56,483 nucleotides of DNA from Gammaproteobacteria bacterium (GTDB taxonomy: Bacteria > Pseudomonadota > Gammaproteobacteria > Thiohalobacterales > Thiohalobacteraceae), in NCBI GenBank assembly GCA_018819175.1, contig JAHJQQ010000035.1, positions 1 to 56,483 on the forward strand. The letters run 5' to 3'. Positions 16,594-24,305 of the stretch are shown piece after piece. A program made the position numbers and the translations under genes. Every line of letters begins with the position of its first letter. Positions within the stretch are counted from its first letter, which is position 1. A model generated the notes under the pieces. That model was given only the letters and a program-made list of their open reading frames with translations, was not told the origin of the DNA and ran no database searches.

Positions 16594-16612
16594 ACTACGC
16601 GGTATATCGGAG

Positions 16613-17440
16613 CTAGTGCAAGGTCGAGTGTGCGAGGTAGATAGTGAGCACGCCCGCGGCAATCAAGAGGATCTGTTGCACGGTTACATGGGCTTCAAGG
16701 CGTTTATGCAAACCGGGGATGAGATCGGCGACGGCGATGTAAATGAAGCTGGATGCCGCGATAGCCAGGATGAAGGGCAAGGCGGCCTCGGCTTCGCGCA
16801 GACCATAATAGGCGGCACCCGCGCCAATCAGTGTGGTCAGGCTGGTGAGGATGTTGTAGAACAACGCGCGGGAACGTGAAAAACCACTGTGTAGTAATAC
16901 CGCGAAGTCGCCGACTTCCTGCGGTATTTCATGTGCGGCCACGGCCAGACTGGTGACGATGCCCAGATGGATGTCAGTCATGAAGGCGGCGGCGATCAGT
17001 ACGCCGTCAACCATGTTGTGTATGCCATCGCCGACCAGAATCAGTGTGCCGGCGGCGTGATTGACCGGTTGCCGATGCACATGGTTGTGGCCATGTGCAT
17101 GTGTCTCATGGGCATGCGGTTCTTCAGGGGCATGCACTTCACAGACATCGTGATGGCAATGCCGCCACAACACCATTTTCTCCAGCAGGAAAAAGCCCAG
17201 CACGCCCAGCAGGACAGTGCCGGTGATGACATGCAGATCCTGGACGCCGGGTGCCTCCAGGGCGTGAGGCAGCAACGCCAGAAAGGCCGCTCCCAGCAGG
17301 GCACCAATCGCATAGCTGACGAAATGCGGCAGCAGCCGGGTGCGCAGCTGCTCCGGGAACAGCAGGAACACCGAGGCTGCCAGCACGCTGAGCACGCCGC
17401 CAAGCAGTGAAAACAGCATGATCCAGGTGAGCAGGGACAT
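16613..17440 (-). CDS. ZIP-family metal transporter
   Basis: The 275-residue protein has seven to eight membrane segments. A long histidine-rich cytoplasmic loop (residues 94-128: HCHH...HAHETHAHGHNHVH) precedes the ZIP signature segments GDGIHNMVDG (137-146) and HEIPQE (170-175), whose His, Asn, Asp and Glu residues form the binuclear metal site. It probably imports zinc or another divalent metal; the substrate cannot be read directly. No Zur or other metal-regulator site is obvious upstream. It sits alone between repeat-rich spacers. Confidence 0.92.
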   Translation of the reverse strand: MSLLTWIMLFSLLGGVLSVLAASVFLLFPEQLRTRLLPHFVSYAIGALLGAAFLALLPHALEAPGVQDLHVITGTVLLGVLGFFLLEKMVLWRHCHHDVCEVHAPEEPHAHETHAHGHNHVHRQPVNHAAGTLILVGDGIHNMVDGVLIAAAFMTDIHLGIVTSLAVAAHEIPQEVGDFAVLLHSGFSRSRALFYNILTSLTTLIGAGAAYYGLREAEAALPFILAIAASSFIYIAVADLIPGLHKRLEAHVTVQQILLIAAGVLTIYLAHSTLH

Positions 17441-17570
17441 TGATCGTTGTAACCGAAGGTGGCAAAAGGGACGATAAGGGGCGGGATGATACAGGGACTA
17501 GGGATGAGGGACTAGGGATGAGGGACTGGAAGCTAGTGACAAGACACAAGCACAAGCATGCATCCCCTAG

Positions 17571-17712
17571 TCCGATGTAGGGCGGGTTAGGCGCGTCGTT
17601 TGCGCCGTAACCCGCCAAGCGTGCCGTCAGGCAAACCTTGAACAAAGGCGCTGTTGTTGCTTCGCACCGCCTGTCGGGTTACGCAAACTGCGCTAACCCG
17701 ACCTACATTGGA
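17571..17712. repeat. 140-bp palindromic repeat, copy 1
   Basis: Begins TCCGATGTAGGGCGGG and ends with the inverted partner CCCGACCTACATTGGA. It contains two nested GGGTTA/TAACCC hairpins around GCGCC. A near-identical copy is at 53863-54002, and a half copy at 31372-31408. Flanking DNA has GGGACTAGGGATGAG repeats (17498-17530). Confidence 0.8.
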
Positions 17713-17718
17713 CCATCA

Positions 17719-18474
17719 TCAGTCCCTAGTCCCTTCCAGCCATATCAATGTCGCCATGCGCCCGGTAACGCCGTCGCGGCGGTAGGAATAGAAACGCTCG
17801 TGATCGGTGTAGGTGCAGTAGTCGCCGCCATAGACCTCGGTAATCCCGCGTGCCGCCAGACGTTCACGGGCCAGTTGATAGAGATTCGCATGCCAGCGAT
17901 CCCGTTGTGGCTGGAAGGCGGTCGCGGCGGCCGGGTCATGCGCGACAAATGCGCTGCGGACTTCATCACCCACTTCGAAGGCCTGCGGACCGATGGCCGG
18001 TCCCAGCCAGGCCATCAGGCTGGAGCCCGGCATTTCGAGCGCGTCTATACCGGCCTCGATAACGCCATCGGCCAGACCACGCCAACCCGCATGTACCGCG
18101 CCGACGCGCGTGCCTGCGCGGTCACATAACAGCACCGGCAAACAGTCCGCCGTGAGTACGGCGCAGACATGACCGGGCGAGAAACTGACCGCGCCATCGC
18201 CTTCCGGGTTGGGCGCTGCCTGATCGGCCATCACAATACCGCGGCCATGCACCTGACGCAGCCAGACCGGTTCGGCGGGTAATGCCAGCGTGTCGCGCAA
18301 GTGCTGGCGATTGTCTGCCACGGCCTCGGGTTGATCTTCGACATGATCACCCAGATTCATGGCGGTATAAGGACCCTGGCTCACGCCACCCAGACGCGTG
18401 GTGGTTATCGCACGCACCCAGCTGGGTGCTGGCCAGTCGGGGATAATCCAGTTGTAAGCTGGTGCGGAATTCAT
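17719..18474 (-). CDS. pgeF: Peptidoglycan editing factor PgeF (YfiH/laccase-domain)
   Basis: The 251-residue protein has the DUF152/YfiH signature: TTTRLGGVSQGPYTAMNLG near residues 24-43, LTADCLPVLLCD with the metal-site cysteine, and GAVHAGWRGLADG with the histidine. In E. coli the enzyme hydrolyses mis-incorporated L-serine from muropeptide precursors. It binds zinc. It often sits near clpB, as it does here with several genes between. Translation start ATG 18474 fits the family's N-terminus (SWVRAITTTRLGG). Confidence 0.9.
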   Translation of the reverse strand: MNSAPAYNWIIPDWPAPSWVRAITTTRLGGVSQGPYTAMNLGDHVEDQPEAVADNRQHLRDTLALPAEPVWLRQVHGRGIVMADQAAPNPEGDGAVSFSPGHVCAVLTADCLPVLLCDRAGTRVGAVHAGWRGLADGVIEAGIDALEMPGSSLMAWLGPAIGPQAFEVGDEVRSAFVAHDPAAATAFQPQRDRWHANLYQLARERLAARGITEVYGGDYCTYTDHERFYSYRRDGVTGRMATLIWLEGTRD

Positions 18475-18584
18475 TGCGACGTTGCTCTATCCACTCAATA
18501 GACAGGTTCAGTATACGACAGCCTATCGAACTGACACATGCTGAGCTTTGACACTGACAAGTGGATGATAATGTCGCGTGCAAT

Positions 18585-18608
18585 AAAAAGGCCCGCACAG
18601 GGCGGGCC
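18585..18608 (-). terminator. Rho-independent terminator after the glutamate synthase-like gene
   Basis: On the minus strand GGCCCGC pairs with GCGGGCC (18602-18608 and 18590-18596) with a five-base loop, followed by CTTTTTATT. It lies about 110 bases past the end of the gene at 18716 and upstream of pgeF. Confidence 0.75.
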
Positions 18609-18629
18609 GATAAAGCGTGTCGTTGCGTT

Positions 18630-18692
18630 GCAGGGGCGGGCTTGCCCGCGAATAGTGGGTTACCTCCAATGCGCGGGTAAGCCCGCTCCTGC
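18630..18692. repeat. Pseudomonas-REP-like inverted pair
   Basis: GCAGGGGCGGGCTTGCCCGCG (18630-18650) and CGCGGGTAAGCCCGCTCCTGC (18672-18692) face each other around a 21-base spacer. Both resemble the REP elements of fluorescent pseudomonads as I remember them. The pair lies in the 3' region of the glutamate-synthase-like gene. Confidence 0.7.
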
Positions 18693-18715
18693 ACAGGGTG
18701 TTTGATCGCGACCGA

Positions 18716-20248
18716 TCAGCTGGCGCGTGCCTGACTGCGCGCCTGGCTCGGATAGCTCTGCTCGGGTTCGGGATAGATTTCGTGGAGACCACGCGAAGTT
18801 CCGGCATCGGTCACCATGCGGGCATGGTGGCGCCGAAGTCCGCGCGGTGAGGTAACACCGCAGGCATGGGCGATAACACCGACCTCGTAGACCATGTTTT
18901 TGGTCAGATTCATCACCCGCACCGCTTTGTTCTTGGGGTCGAGGCCCTTCTGCAGACGTGGGTTATGCGTGGTGATGCCAGTAGGACAGGTGTCCTTGTT
19001 GCACTGCAAGGCCTGGATGCAGCCGAGGGCGAACATATAGGCCCGCGCCGAGACGGCCGCATCAGCACCCATGCATAACGCCCAGGCCACTTCAGCAGGA
19101 TTGACGAGTTTGCCGGACGCGATCACACGCACCCGTGCACGCAGGCCGTATTCCAGCAGTTTGTTGACGACAATCGACAAGGCTTCGCGCAATGGCATGC
19201 CCATATTGTCGAGCAGACTCATCGGCGCCGCGCCGGTGCCGCCTTCCGCCCCATCGACTGTGATGAAATCGGGAGCGGATTCGATACCGCGCCGATGTAT
19301 CGCTTTGAACAGGTCGTCGAAGAAGCTGCTGTCGCCGACCACCATCTTGAAGCCGGTCGGTTTGCCGGTGACCTGTCGCACGCGCGCAACCATATCCAGA
19401 AGATCATCGACGCTTTTTACTTCGGTGTGACGGTTGGGGCTGATGGAATCGACGTGCACTGGAATGCCACGAATGGTGGCGATTTCCTGATTGACCTTCA
19501 CGCCGGGCAGAATCCCGCCCTTGCCGGGTTTGGCGCCTTGACTCATTTTGATCTCGAACATGCGCACGGTTTCATGCCGGGCCACAGCGCGCAGTTTGTC
19601 GTCGGAGAGCCGGCCGTGCTCGTCGCGCACGCCGTATTTTGCCGTACCGATCTGGAAGACGATGTCCGCGCCGCCTTCCAGATGATACGGCGACAGGCCG
19701 CCTTCACCGGTGTTCATCCAACAACCGGCCATGCGCGCACCATTGGATAGTGCCAACACCGCTGGACGCGAGATGGCGCCATAACTCATGCCGGATATAT
19801 TGAAGAGAGAGGCTGTCGTATAGGGTTTGTCGCAATAAGCACCGAAGGTGATCGGTTGCGGCGGCATGGCATCTTCACCGAGCGTCGGGAAGGCGCAGTT
19901 AATAAAATAGACAGTGCCGCTGTGGCGCAGATCACGGGTAGAACCGAACGGCATGGTGCTGTCGATGTTCTTTGCGGCGCGATACACCCAGGAGCGTTCG
20001 GCGCGGTTGAAAGGCAGTTCTTCACGATCCATGGCAAAAAAATACTGACGGAAGAAGGTGCCGATGTGTTCGAAGAAATACCGGAAGCGTCCGATTACCG
20101 GGTAATTACGGCGGATCGCCTGTTTGGTCTGGGTAATATCGATGAGATACATCACCAGCGCAGTGGCGAGCAGCGCGCCTATGGCGATCACGAACAGTGT
20201 GGCCATCATATCGAGCATTATGGCGACGAAATGATTTCCTTCCAGCAT
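18716..20248 (-). CDS. Membrane-anchored FMN-binding glutamate-synthase-like protein
   Basis: One N-terminal membrane span (about residues 10-38) precedes a domain homologous to the FMN/Fe-S half of glutamate synthase. It includes SGMSYGAISRPAVLALS, MNTGEGGLSPYH, a MSQGAKPGKGG loop, VDGAEGGTGAAP (FMN phosphate region) and the cysteines C-x5-C of ALQCNKDTCPTGITTH. The glutamine amidotransferase half is absent. Such stand-alone proteins are often found in bacteria, with substrate unclear; electron transfer or an amino-acid-related oxidation is possible. Length is 510. No neighbour suggests a partner. Confidence 0.85.
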   Translation of the reverse strand: MLEGNHFVAIMLDMMATLFVIAIGALLATALVMYLIDITQTKQAIRRNYPVIGRFRYFFEHIGTFFRQYFFAMDREELPFNRAERSWVYRAAKNIDSTMPFGSTRDLRHSGTVYFINCAFPTLGEDAMPPQPITFGAYCDKPYTTASLFNISGMSYGAISRPAVLALSNGARMAGCWMNTGEGGLSPYHLEGGADIVFQIGTAKYGVRDEHGRLSDDKLRAVARHETVRMFEIKMSQGAKPGKGGILPGVKVNQEIATIRGIPVHVDSISPNRHTEVKSVDDLLDMVARVRQVTGKPTGFKMVVGDSSFFDDLFKAIHRRGIESAPDFITVDGAEGGTGAAPMSLLDNMGMPLREALSIVVNKLLEYGLRARVRVIASGKLVNPAEVAWALCMGADAAVSARAYMFALGCIQALQCNKDTCPTGITTHNPRLQKGLDPKNKAVRVMNLTKNMVYEVGVIAHACGVTSPRGLRRHHARMVTDAGTSRGLHEIYPEPEQSYPSQARSQARAS

Positions 20249-20654
20249 GGCGGCGGCATCTCCAGGACGTTCATGTTCGAAAAAAGGTTGTAGCTATAAG
20301 GGCATAGCGGCGCTGGAACAGTGGTCTTTAGGTAAGTATCTGCGGTACTGTCTGGCAGGATGGGCTGGCACTGTGTGGCCGAGTATCACCCCGCGCTGGA
20401 TGGGGATGTCAAACAGCCAACAGCATCGGTCTCCCGAGTCTGGTGTCCACTATAGGGGAGTTCATCCGTATCTTAGTTGAGCGTTACTTAATTGCCTGAC
20501 AGATTATCCATAGCGCGGATGCAGGCCGTAAGGCGGGAATCCGGGGTAAGACCGCTGTTTCCTCGGATTCCGCTTCGCTTCATCCGGGCTACCCCGTGTC
20601 ATCTGATTACGTAAACATCAATAGGTGACGGCTGAGTCCCCAGCCGGTAAACCG
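20249..20654. other. Intergenic stretch with one REP-like hairpin
   Basis: No gene is seen in these 406 bases. GCGCGGATGCAGGCCGTAAGGCGGGAATCC...GGATTCCGCTTCGCTTCATCCGGGCTACC at about 20514-20592 is a REP-like inverted pair around TAAGACCGCTGTTT. The left part would hold the promoter of the glutamate-synthase-like gene; no clear boxes were identified. Confidence 0.5.
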
Positions 20655-21089
20655 TTACAGCGAAAGCTGCCGGCGCAGGCAGCTTAGATAGCCAGCCTCG
20701 TCAGGCGGTGCTCCGTCACGCTGGCTGCGCCAGATCATTTCCGCCAGACATTCCATCATCTGGTGTTCCAGCGTATGCGGATCTGGATAACGAAGCCGCA
20801 GCTGTCGAGCCAGGTCGCGAATGCCCGTGGGGCGATCGGTGCTGATCTGTTCCTGCAGGGCCAGATGCAGGCCCATATGCAGGAACGGATTGGATTCGCC
20901 GGCCTCCGGAAAATATTCCTGTGCCAGTGCATTCTCTGCGGCTTCGAGTATGGGCTGATATTCCGGGTGCAACAGAATGACATCGCGGATCAGGACCTCC
21001 AACGGCTCCAGTGCTGTCTGCGCGCGGTGTTTCTGCCAGACGTTGCAATAAAATTGACGAAGCTGATTACGGTCTGGGGAAAAGATCAT
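20655..21089 (-). CDS. DUF1841 family protein
   Basis: The 144-residue protein matches DUF1841: an N-terminal SPDRNQLRQFYCNVWQKHR, LHPEYQPILE, and the centre SNPFLHMGLHLALQEQIS. Family members are soluble, helical and of unknown function, and commonly accompany nth, as here where nth ends only seven bases upstream on the same strand. It is probably the last gene of the rnf-nth transcript. Confidence 0.85.
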   Translation of the reverse strand: MIFSPDRNQLRQFYCNVWQKHRAQTALEPLEVLIRDVILLHPEYQPILEAAENALAQEYFPEAGESNPFLHMGLHLALQEQISTDRPTGIRDLARQLRLRYPDPHTLEHQMMECLAEMIWRSQRDGAPPDEAGYLSCLRRQLSL

Positions 21090-21096
21090 GTGAGTG

Positions 21097-21738
21097 TCAG
21101 CTTATCAGCAAGGTTTTGGCGCGATACTCGCACAGATCGGCGATCAGGCAGCCGGGGCAGTTAGGTTTGCGTGCGATGCAGGTATAACGACCCAGCAGGA
21201 TCAGCCAGTGATGCGCATCCTGTTTGAATTCATCGGGGACGAATTTGAGTAGTTTCTTTTCGACTTCCAGCGGTGTCTTGCCGGGTGCCAGGCCAATGCG
21301 GTTGGAGACCCGAAAGATATGTGTGTCGACCGCGATGGTCGGTTCGCCGAAGGCGGTGTTGAGAATCACATTGGCGGTCTTGCGGCCGACGCCAGGCAAT
21401 GACTCCAAAGCATCACGATCCCGCGGCACCTTGCCCGCATAGTCTTCTTCCAGAATTTTGCAGGCGGCCATGATGTTCTTGGCCTTGCTGTTGAACAGCC
21501 CGATGGTTTTGATGTGTTGTTTTAATCCGGCCTCGCCGAGAGCCAGAATATCGCGCGGTTTTTTCGCAACCTTGAACAGCCCCGCGGTTGCCTTGTTCAC
21601 GCCTTTGTCCGTGGCCTGCGCCGACAGCACCACGGCAATCAACAACTGGAATACATTGCCGTAATGCAGCTCGGTGGTGGGCGCGGGATTGGCGGCGCGC
21701 AGGCGTTCGAAAATCTGACGACGTTTGTTGGGGTTCAT
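21097..21738 (-). CDS. nth: Endonuclease III
   Basis: The 213-residue glycosylase/AP-lyase has the helix-hairpin-helix LPGVGRKTAN with the catalytic lysine at 120, the catalytic aspartate at 138 (VDTH), and the four iron-sulfur cysteines at 187, 194, 197 and 203. These positions equal those of the E. coli enzyme. It removes oxidised pyrimidines from DNA. It follows rnfE with a 174-base gap that contains a large inverted repeat, so the usual rnf-nth linkage is kept but loosened. Confidence 0.96.
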   Translation of the reverse strand: MNPNKRRQIFERLRAANPAPTTELHYGNVFQLLIAVVLSAQATDKGVNKATAGLFKVAKKPRDILALGEAGLKQHIKTIGLFNSKAKNIMAACKILEEDYAGKVPRDRDALESLPGVGRKTANVILNTAFGEPTIAVDTHIFRVSNRIGLAPGKTPLEVEKKLLKFVPDEFKQDAHHWLILLGRYTCIARKPNCPGCLIADLCEYRAKTLLIS

Positions 21739-21771
21739 TCAGTGATAACCGACAAGATGCCAGAAAAGCGT

Positions 21772-21876
21772 TTTTGAACCGCAAAGGCGCAGAGGCGCAA
21801 AGAATGTTGAATGAAAAACCCGTATTGCTTTTGCACTAAATCCTGCTTTGCGCCTCTGCGCCTTTGCGGTTCAAAA
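21772..21876. repeat. 31-base perfect inverted repeat between nth and rnfE
   Basis: The 31-base arms 21772-21802 (TTTTGAACCGCAAAGGCGCA...) and 21846-21876 are exact reverse complements, separated by 43 bases. Similar CGCAAAGGCGCAGAGGCGC-like words occur at 27316 and 27487. An RNA copy would form a very stable hairpin, which may attenuate or end transcription between rnfE and nth. Confidence 0.8.
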
Positions 21877-21911
21877 CAAGTTGTTTGATGTTTTGGCGGT
21901 TCAATATGTAT

Positions 21912-22601
21912 TTAAGCCGCAGCCGGCGCCGGCTGCGCCGCCATGACCTGCTGCGCACGTCGCTGCAGTCGAGCGTCGATGATGTTCTTCAATGCGATCA
22001 GCAGCCCCAGTCCCATGAATGCGCCGGGCGGCAAAATCGCGAGCAGGAAGCCGCGATAGTCTTCAATGACCATGATGGTCCATGTGCGTGCGGCCTCGCC
22101 GAACATCAGGTGTGCCTGTGCGAGTAACGTGCCTTGACCGACCAACTCGCGTAGGCCGCCGAGTATTACCAACACAAAGGTGAAGCCCAGGCCCATGGTC
22201 AGGCCATCGACACAGGCACGGCCGGGGGAATGTTTGGAGGCGAAGGCCTCGGCGCGGCCGATGATGGCGCAGTTGGTGACAATCAGCGGGATGAAAATAC
22301 CGAGGATGTTGTACAGCTCGTGGAAATAGGCGTTCATGGACAATTCGATCATGGTCACCACCGAGGCGATTACCAGCACGAATACCGGGATACGCACTTC
22401 CGGGCGCACCAGATGGCGGATCAGTGAAATGGTGACATTCGAGGCGACCAACGTAAGTACGGTTGCCAGACCGAGCCCCAGTCCGTTGATGGCGGTGGCG
22501 GTCACTGCCAACAGCGGGCATAGACCGAGCAATTGCACCAGACCCGGATTGTTGGTCCACAGACCATCTCGGGCGATGCTGCTGTAGCTGGGTTCACTCA
22601 T
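21912..22601 (-). CDS. rnfE: Rnf electron transport complex subunit RnfE
   Basis: The 229-residue integral membrane protein has about six spans and the RnfA/RnfE-family sequence LLGLCPLLAVTATAINGLGLG and IPLIVTNCAIIGRAEAF, with conserved cysteines (LCP and TNC) that bind the intramembrane [2Fe-2S] cluster shared with RnfA. It is part of the ion-translocating ferredoxin:NAD oxidoreductase. Its start overlaps the end of rnfG by eight bases, in the order rnfABCDGE. The C-terminus ends in an Ala/Pro-rich tail. Confidence 0.95.
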   Translation of the reverse strand: MSEPSYSSIARDGLWTNNPGLVQLLGLCPLLAVTATAINGLGLGLATVLTLVASNVTISLIRHLVRPEVRIPVFVLVIASVVTMIELSMNAYFHELYNILGIFIPLIVTNCAIIGRAEAFASKHSPGRACVDGLTMGLGFTFVLVILGGLRELVGQGTLLAQAHLMFGEAARTWTIMVIEDYRGFLLAILPPGAFMGLGLLIALKNIIDARLQRRAQQVMAAQPAPAAA

Positions 22602-23271
22602 GGGCGGACTCCACAGGTTGTACGCTGCTCGCGGCGGGTACTGCTGTGCGTGTGCTTTCGCTGGCGAACAGGCGTTGGCTGTTGTGTTCGAAGTATAACA
22701 GAGCCTTTTTGACGGCCTTCACCACGGCGCGTGGGGTGATGGTGGCGCCGGTGAACTGGTCGAACTCGCCACCATCGCGTTTGACACCCCATTTTTTGAG
22801 AATAGGGTCTTTCAGCGAACGGCCGGTGAAGCCGAGAATCCAGTCCGAACGTTGGGCGTCGATGAAATCACCCAGCCCTGGCGTTTCGCGATGACTGACA
22901 ACGCGTACACCGGCCAGGGTGCCGTCCAGCTTGATGCCGACCAGGAGTTTGATGGCGCCGTTGTAACCGTCCGGCGCGACGGTGGTCAGTACCGCCGCGA
23001 CCGGCCAGCCCTGTTTGCGGGCGCGATACACCGTCGCCGGTTCTGTTGTGCCCAGCGATTCCGGATTGGTCACCTTGGTAATGTCATTGAAAATATCATT
23101 GTCGTGAGTGTCCGGCGGGATGAGTACATGCAGATTGCGCAGCAATGCTTCACGTTCATTGGCGGCGATGCGTTCGTGGGTATTGTCGAAGGTGAAGGCG
23201 ACCAATGCCGTGCCGATAGCGGCGAACAAGAACAGAAACAGCGCGGTAACCAGGATTTGACGACTGTTCAT
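22594..23271 (-). CDS. rnfG: Rnf electron transport complex subunit RnfG
   Basis: The 225-residue protein has one N-terminal membrane span (ILVTALFLFLFAAIGTALVAF) and a periplasmic FMN-binding domain. The sequence QFTGATITPRAV carries the threonine to which FMN is joined covalently through phosphoester linkage (TGAT-[IV]-T motif). It passes electrons between RnfD and the membrane iron-sulfur centre. Starts with an ATGA overlap with the rnfD stop. Confidence 0.95.
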   Translation of the reverse strand: MNSRQILVTALFLFLFAAIGTALVAFTFDNTHERIAANEREALLRNLHVLIPPDTHDNDIFNDITKVTNPESLGTTEPATVYRARKQGWPVAAVLTTVAPDGYNGAIKLLVGIKLDGTLAGVRVVSHRETPGLGDFIDAQRSDWILGFTGRSLKDPILKKWGVKRDGGEFDQFTGATITPRAVVKAVKKALLYFEHNSQRLFASESTRTAVPAASSVQPVESAHE

Positions 23272-24305
23272 TTGGATTGGCCGAACACGCGCGGCTTGGT
23301 GTAGTAATCAATGGTGGGCGCAGCCATGTTCATCAGCAGCACACCGAAGGCAATGCCGTCCGGATAACCACCCCAGGTGCGGATCACATAGGCAATCACA
23401 CCGATGCCGGCGCCGAAAAGCAGTCGGCCGCGCGGTGTGGTCGCAGCCGAAACAGGGTCAGTCGCAATGAAGAAGGCGCCCAGCATCGCCGCGCCGCTGA
23501 ACAGATGGAACAGTGGCGAGGGAAAGGCATCGGTATCGCTGCCGTAGAATACCAGTGCGATCAAAAACAACCCGCCGAGCAGGCCGGCGGGAATATGCCA
23601 GCTGATCACGCGGCGTGCGAGCAGGTACAGTCCGCCGATCAGGAAACTCAGGTTGATCCATTCCCAACCCACACCGCCAAAATGACCGAATAACGGTGAA
23701 GCCTTGATCTCATGCAGGGTCTGACCCAGACCAAAGGCGGTCTTGGTGGCATCCAGCGGCGTGGGCATGGTCAGCGCATCGATCGTGGTTTCGGCAGGCA
23801 GACTGTTGGTGAAGATCAGCGCCAGTGTCTGACTCAGATTCAGATTCAGATGTTGCGCCTCTATGCCCGTGGGTGGAATCCACAGCGTCAACTCGCGCGG
23901 ATAGGAAATCAGCAGCACCACATAGCCGATCATGGCCGGATTGAACGGGTTGTAACCTAATCCGCCATAGAGTTGTTTGGCGATCACGATGGCGAACAGC
24001 GAACCGATCACCGGTATCCACCAGGGCGCCAGTGGCGGCAGACACAGGGCTAGCAGCACGCCGGTCAGCAAGGCGCTGCGATCGGCCAGCGTGGCGCGCA
24101 CGGCGCGTCCACGCAGGGCCAGCACGGCGGCTTCCGCGGCAACGCAGGTCGTTGCGGCGATGACGATATTGACCAAGACGCCCCAGCCGAAAAACCATGT
24201 GGCGCACAGGATGCCTGGCAGCAGTGCCAACAATACCTCGCCCATGACGCGCGACACGTTATTCTGGGCGGGCAGGTGAGGCGAGCTGAAAACCGGAAAT
24301 AGCAT
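23268..24305 (-). CDS. rnfD: Rnf electron transport complex subunit RnfD
   Basis: The 345-residue protein has about ten membrane spans. The conserved FMN site lies in ATDPVSAATTPRGRLL, with the covalent attachment threonine. It is the main ion-translocating subunit. The ATG overlaps the rnfC stop (TGATG), indicating coupled translation. The C-terminus PTIDYYTKPRVFG matches other gammaproteobacterial RnfD proteins. Confidence 0.95.
   Translation of the reverse strand: MLFPVFSSPHLPAQNNVSRVMGEVLLALLPGILCATWFFGWGVLVNIVIAATTCVAAEAAVLALRGRAVRATLADRSALLTGVLLALCLPPLAPWWIPVIGSLFAIVIAKQLYGGLGYNPFNPAMIGYVVLLISYPRELTLWIPPTGIEAQHLNLNLSQTLALIFTNSLPAETTIDALTMPTPLDATKTAFGLGQTLHEIKASPLFGHFGGVGWEWINLSFLIGGLYLLARRVISWHIPAGLLGGLFLIALVFYGSDTDAFPSPLFHLFSGAAMLGAFFIATDPVSAATTPRGRLLFGAGIGVIAYVIRTWGGYPDGIAFGVLLMNMAAPTIDYYTKPRVFGQSK

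Noticed and set aside
20247..20480. Plus-strand 77-residue frame upstream of the glutamate synthase-like gene
   Set aside because: Starts within the divergent gene's first codons and has irregular composition; no evidence of coding.
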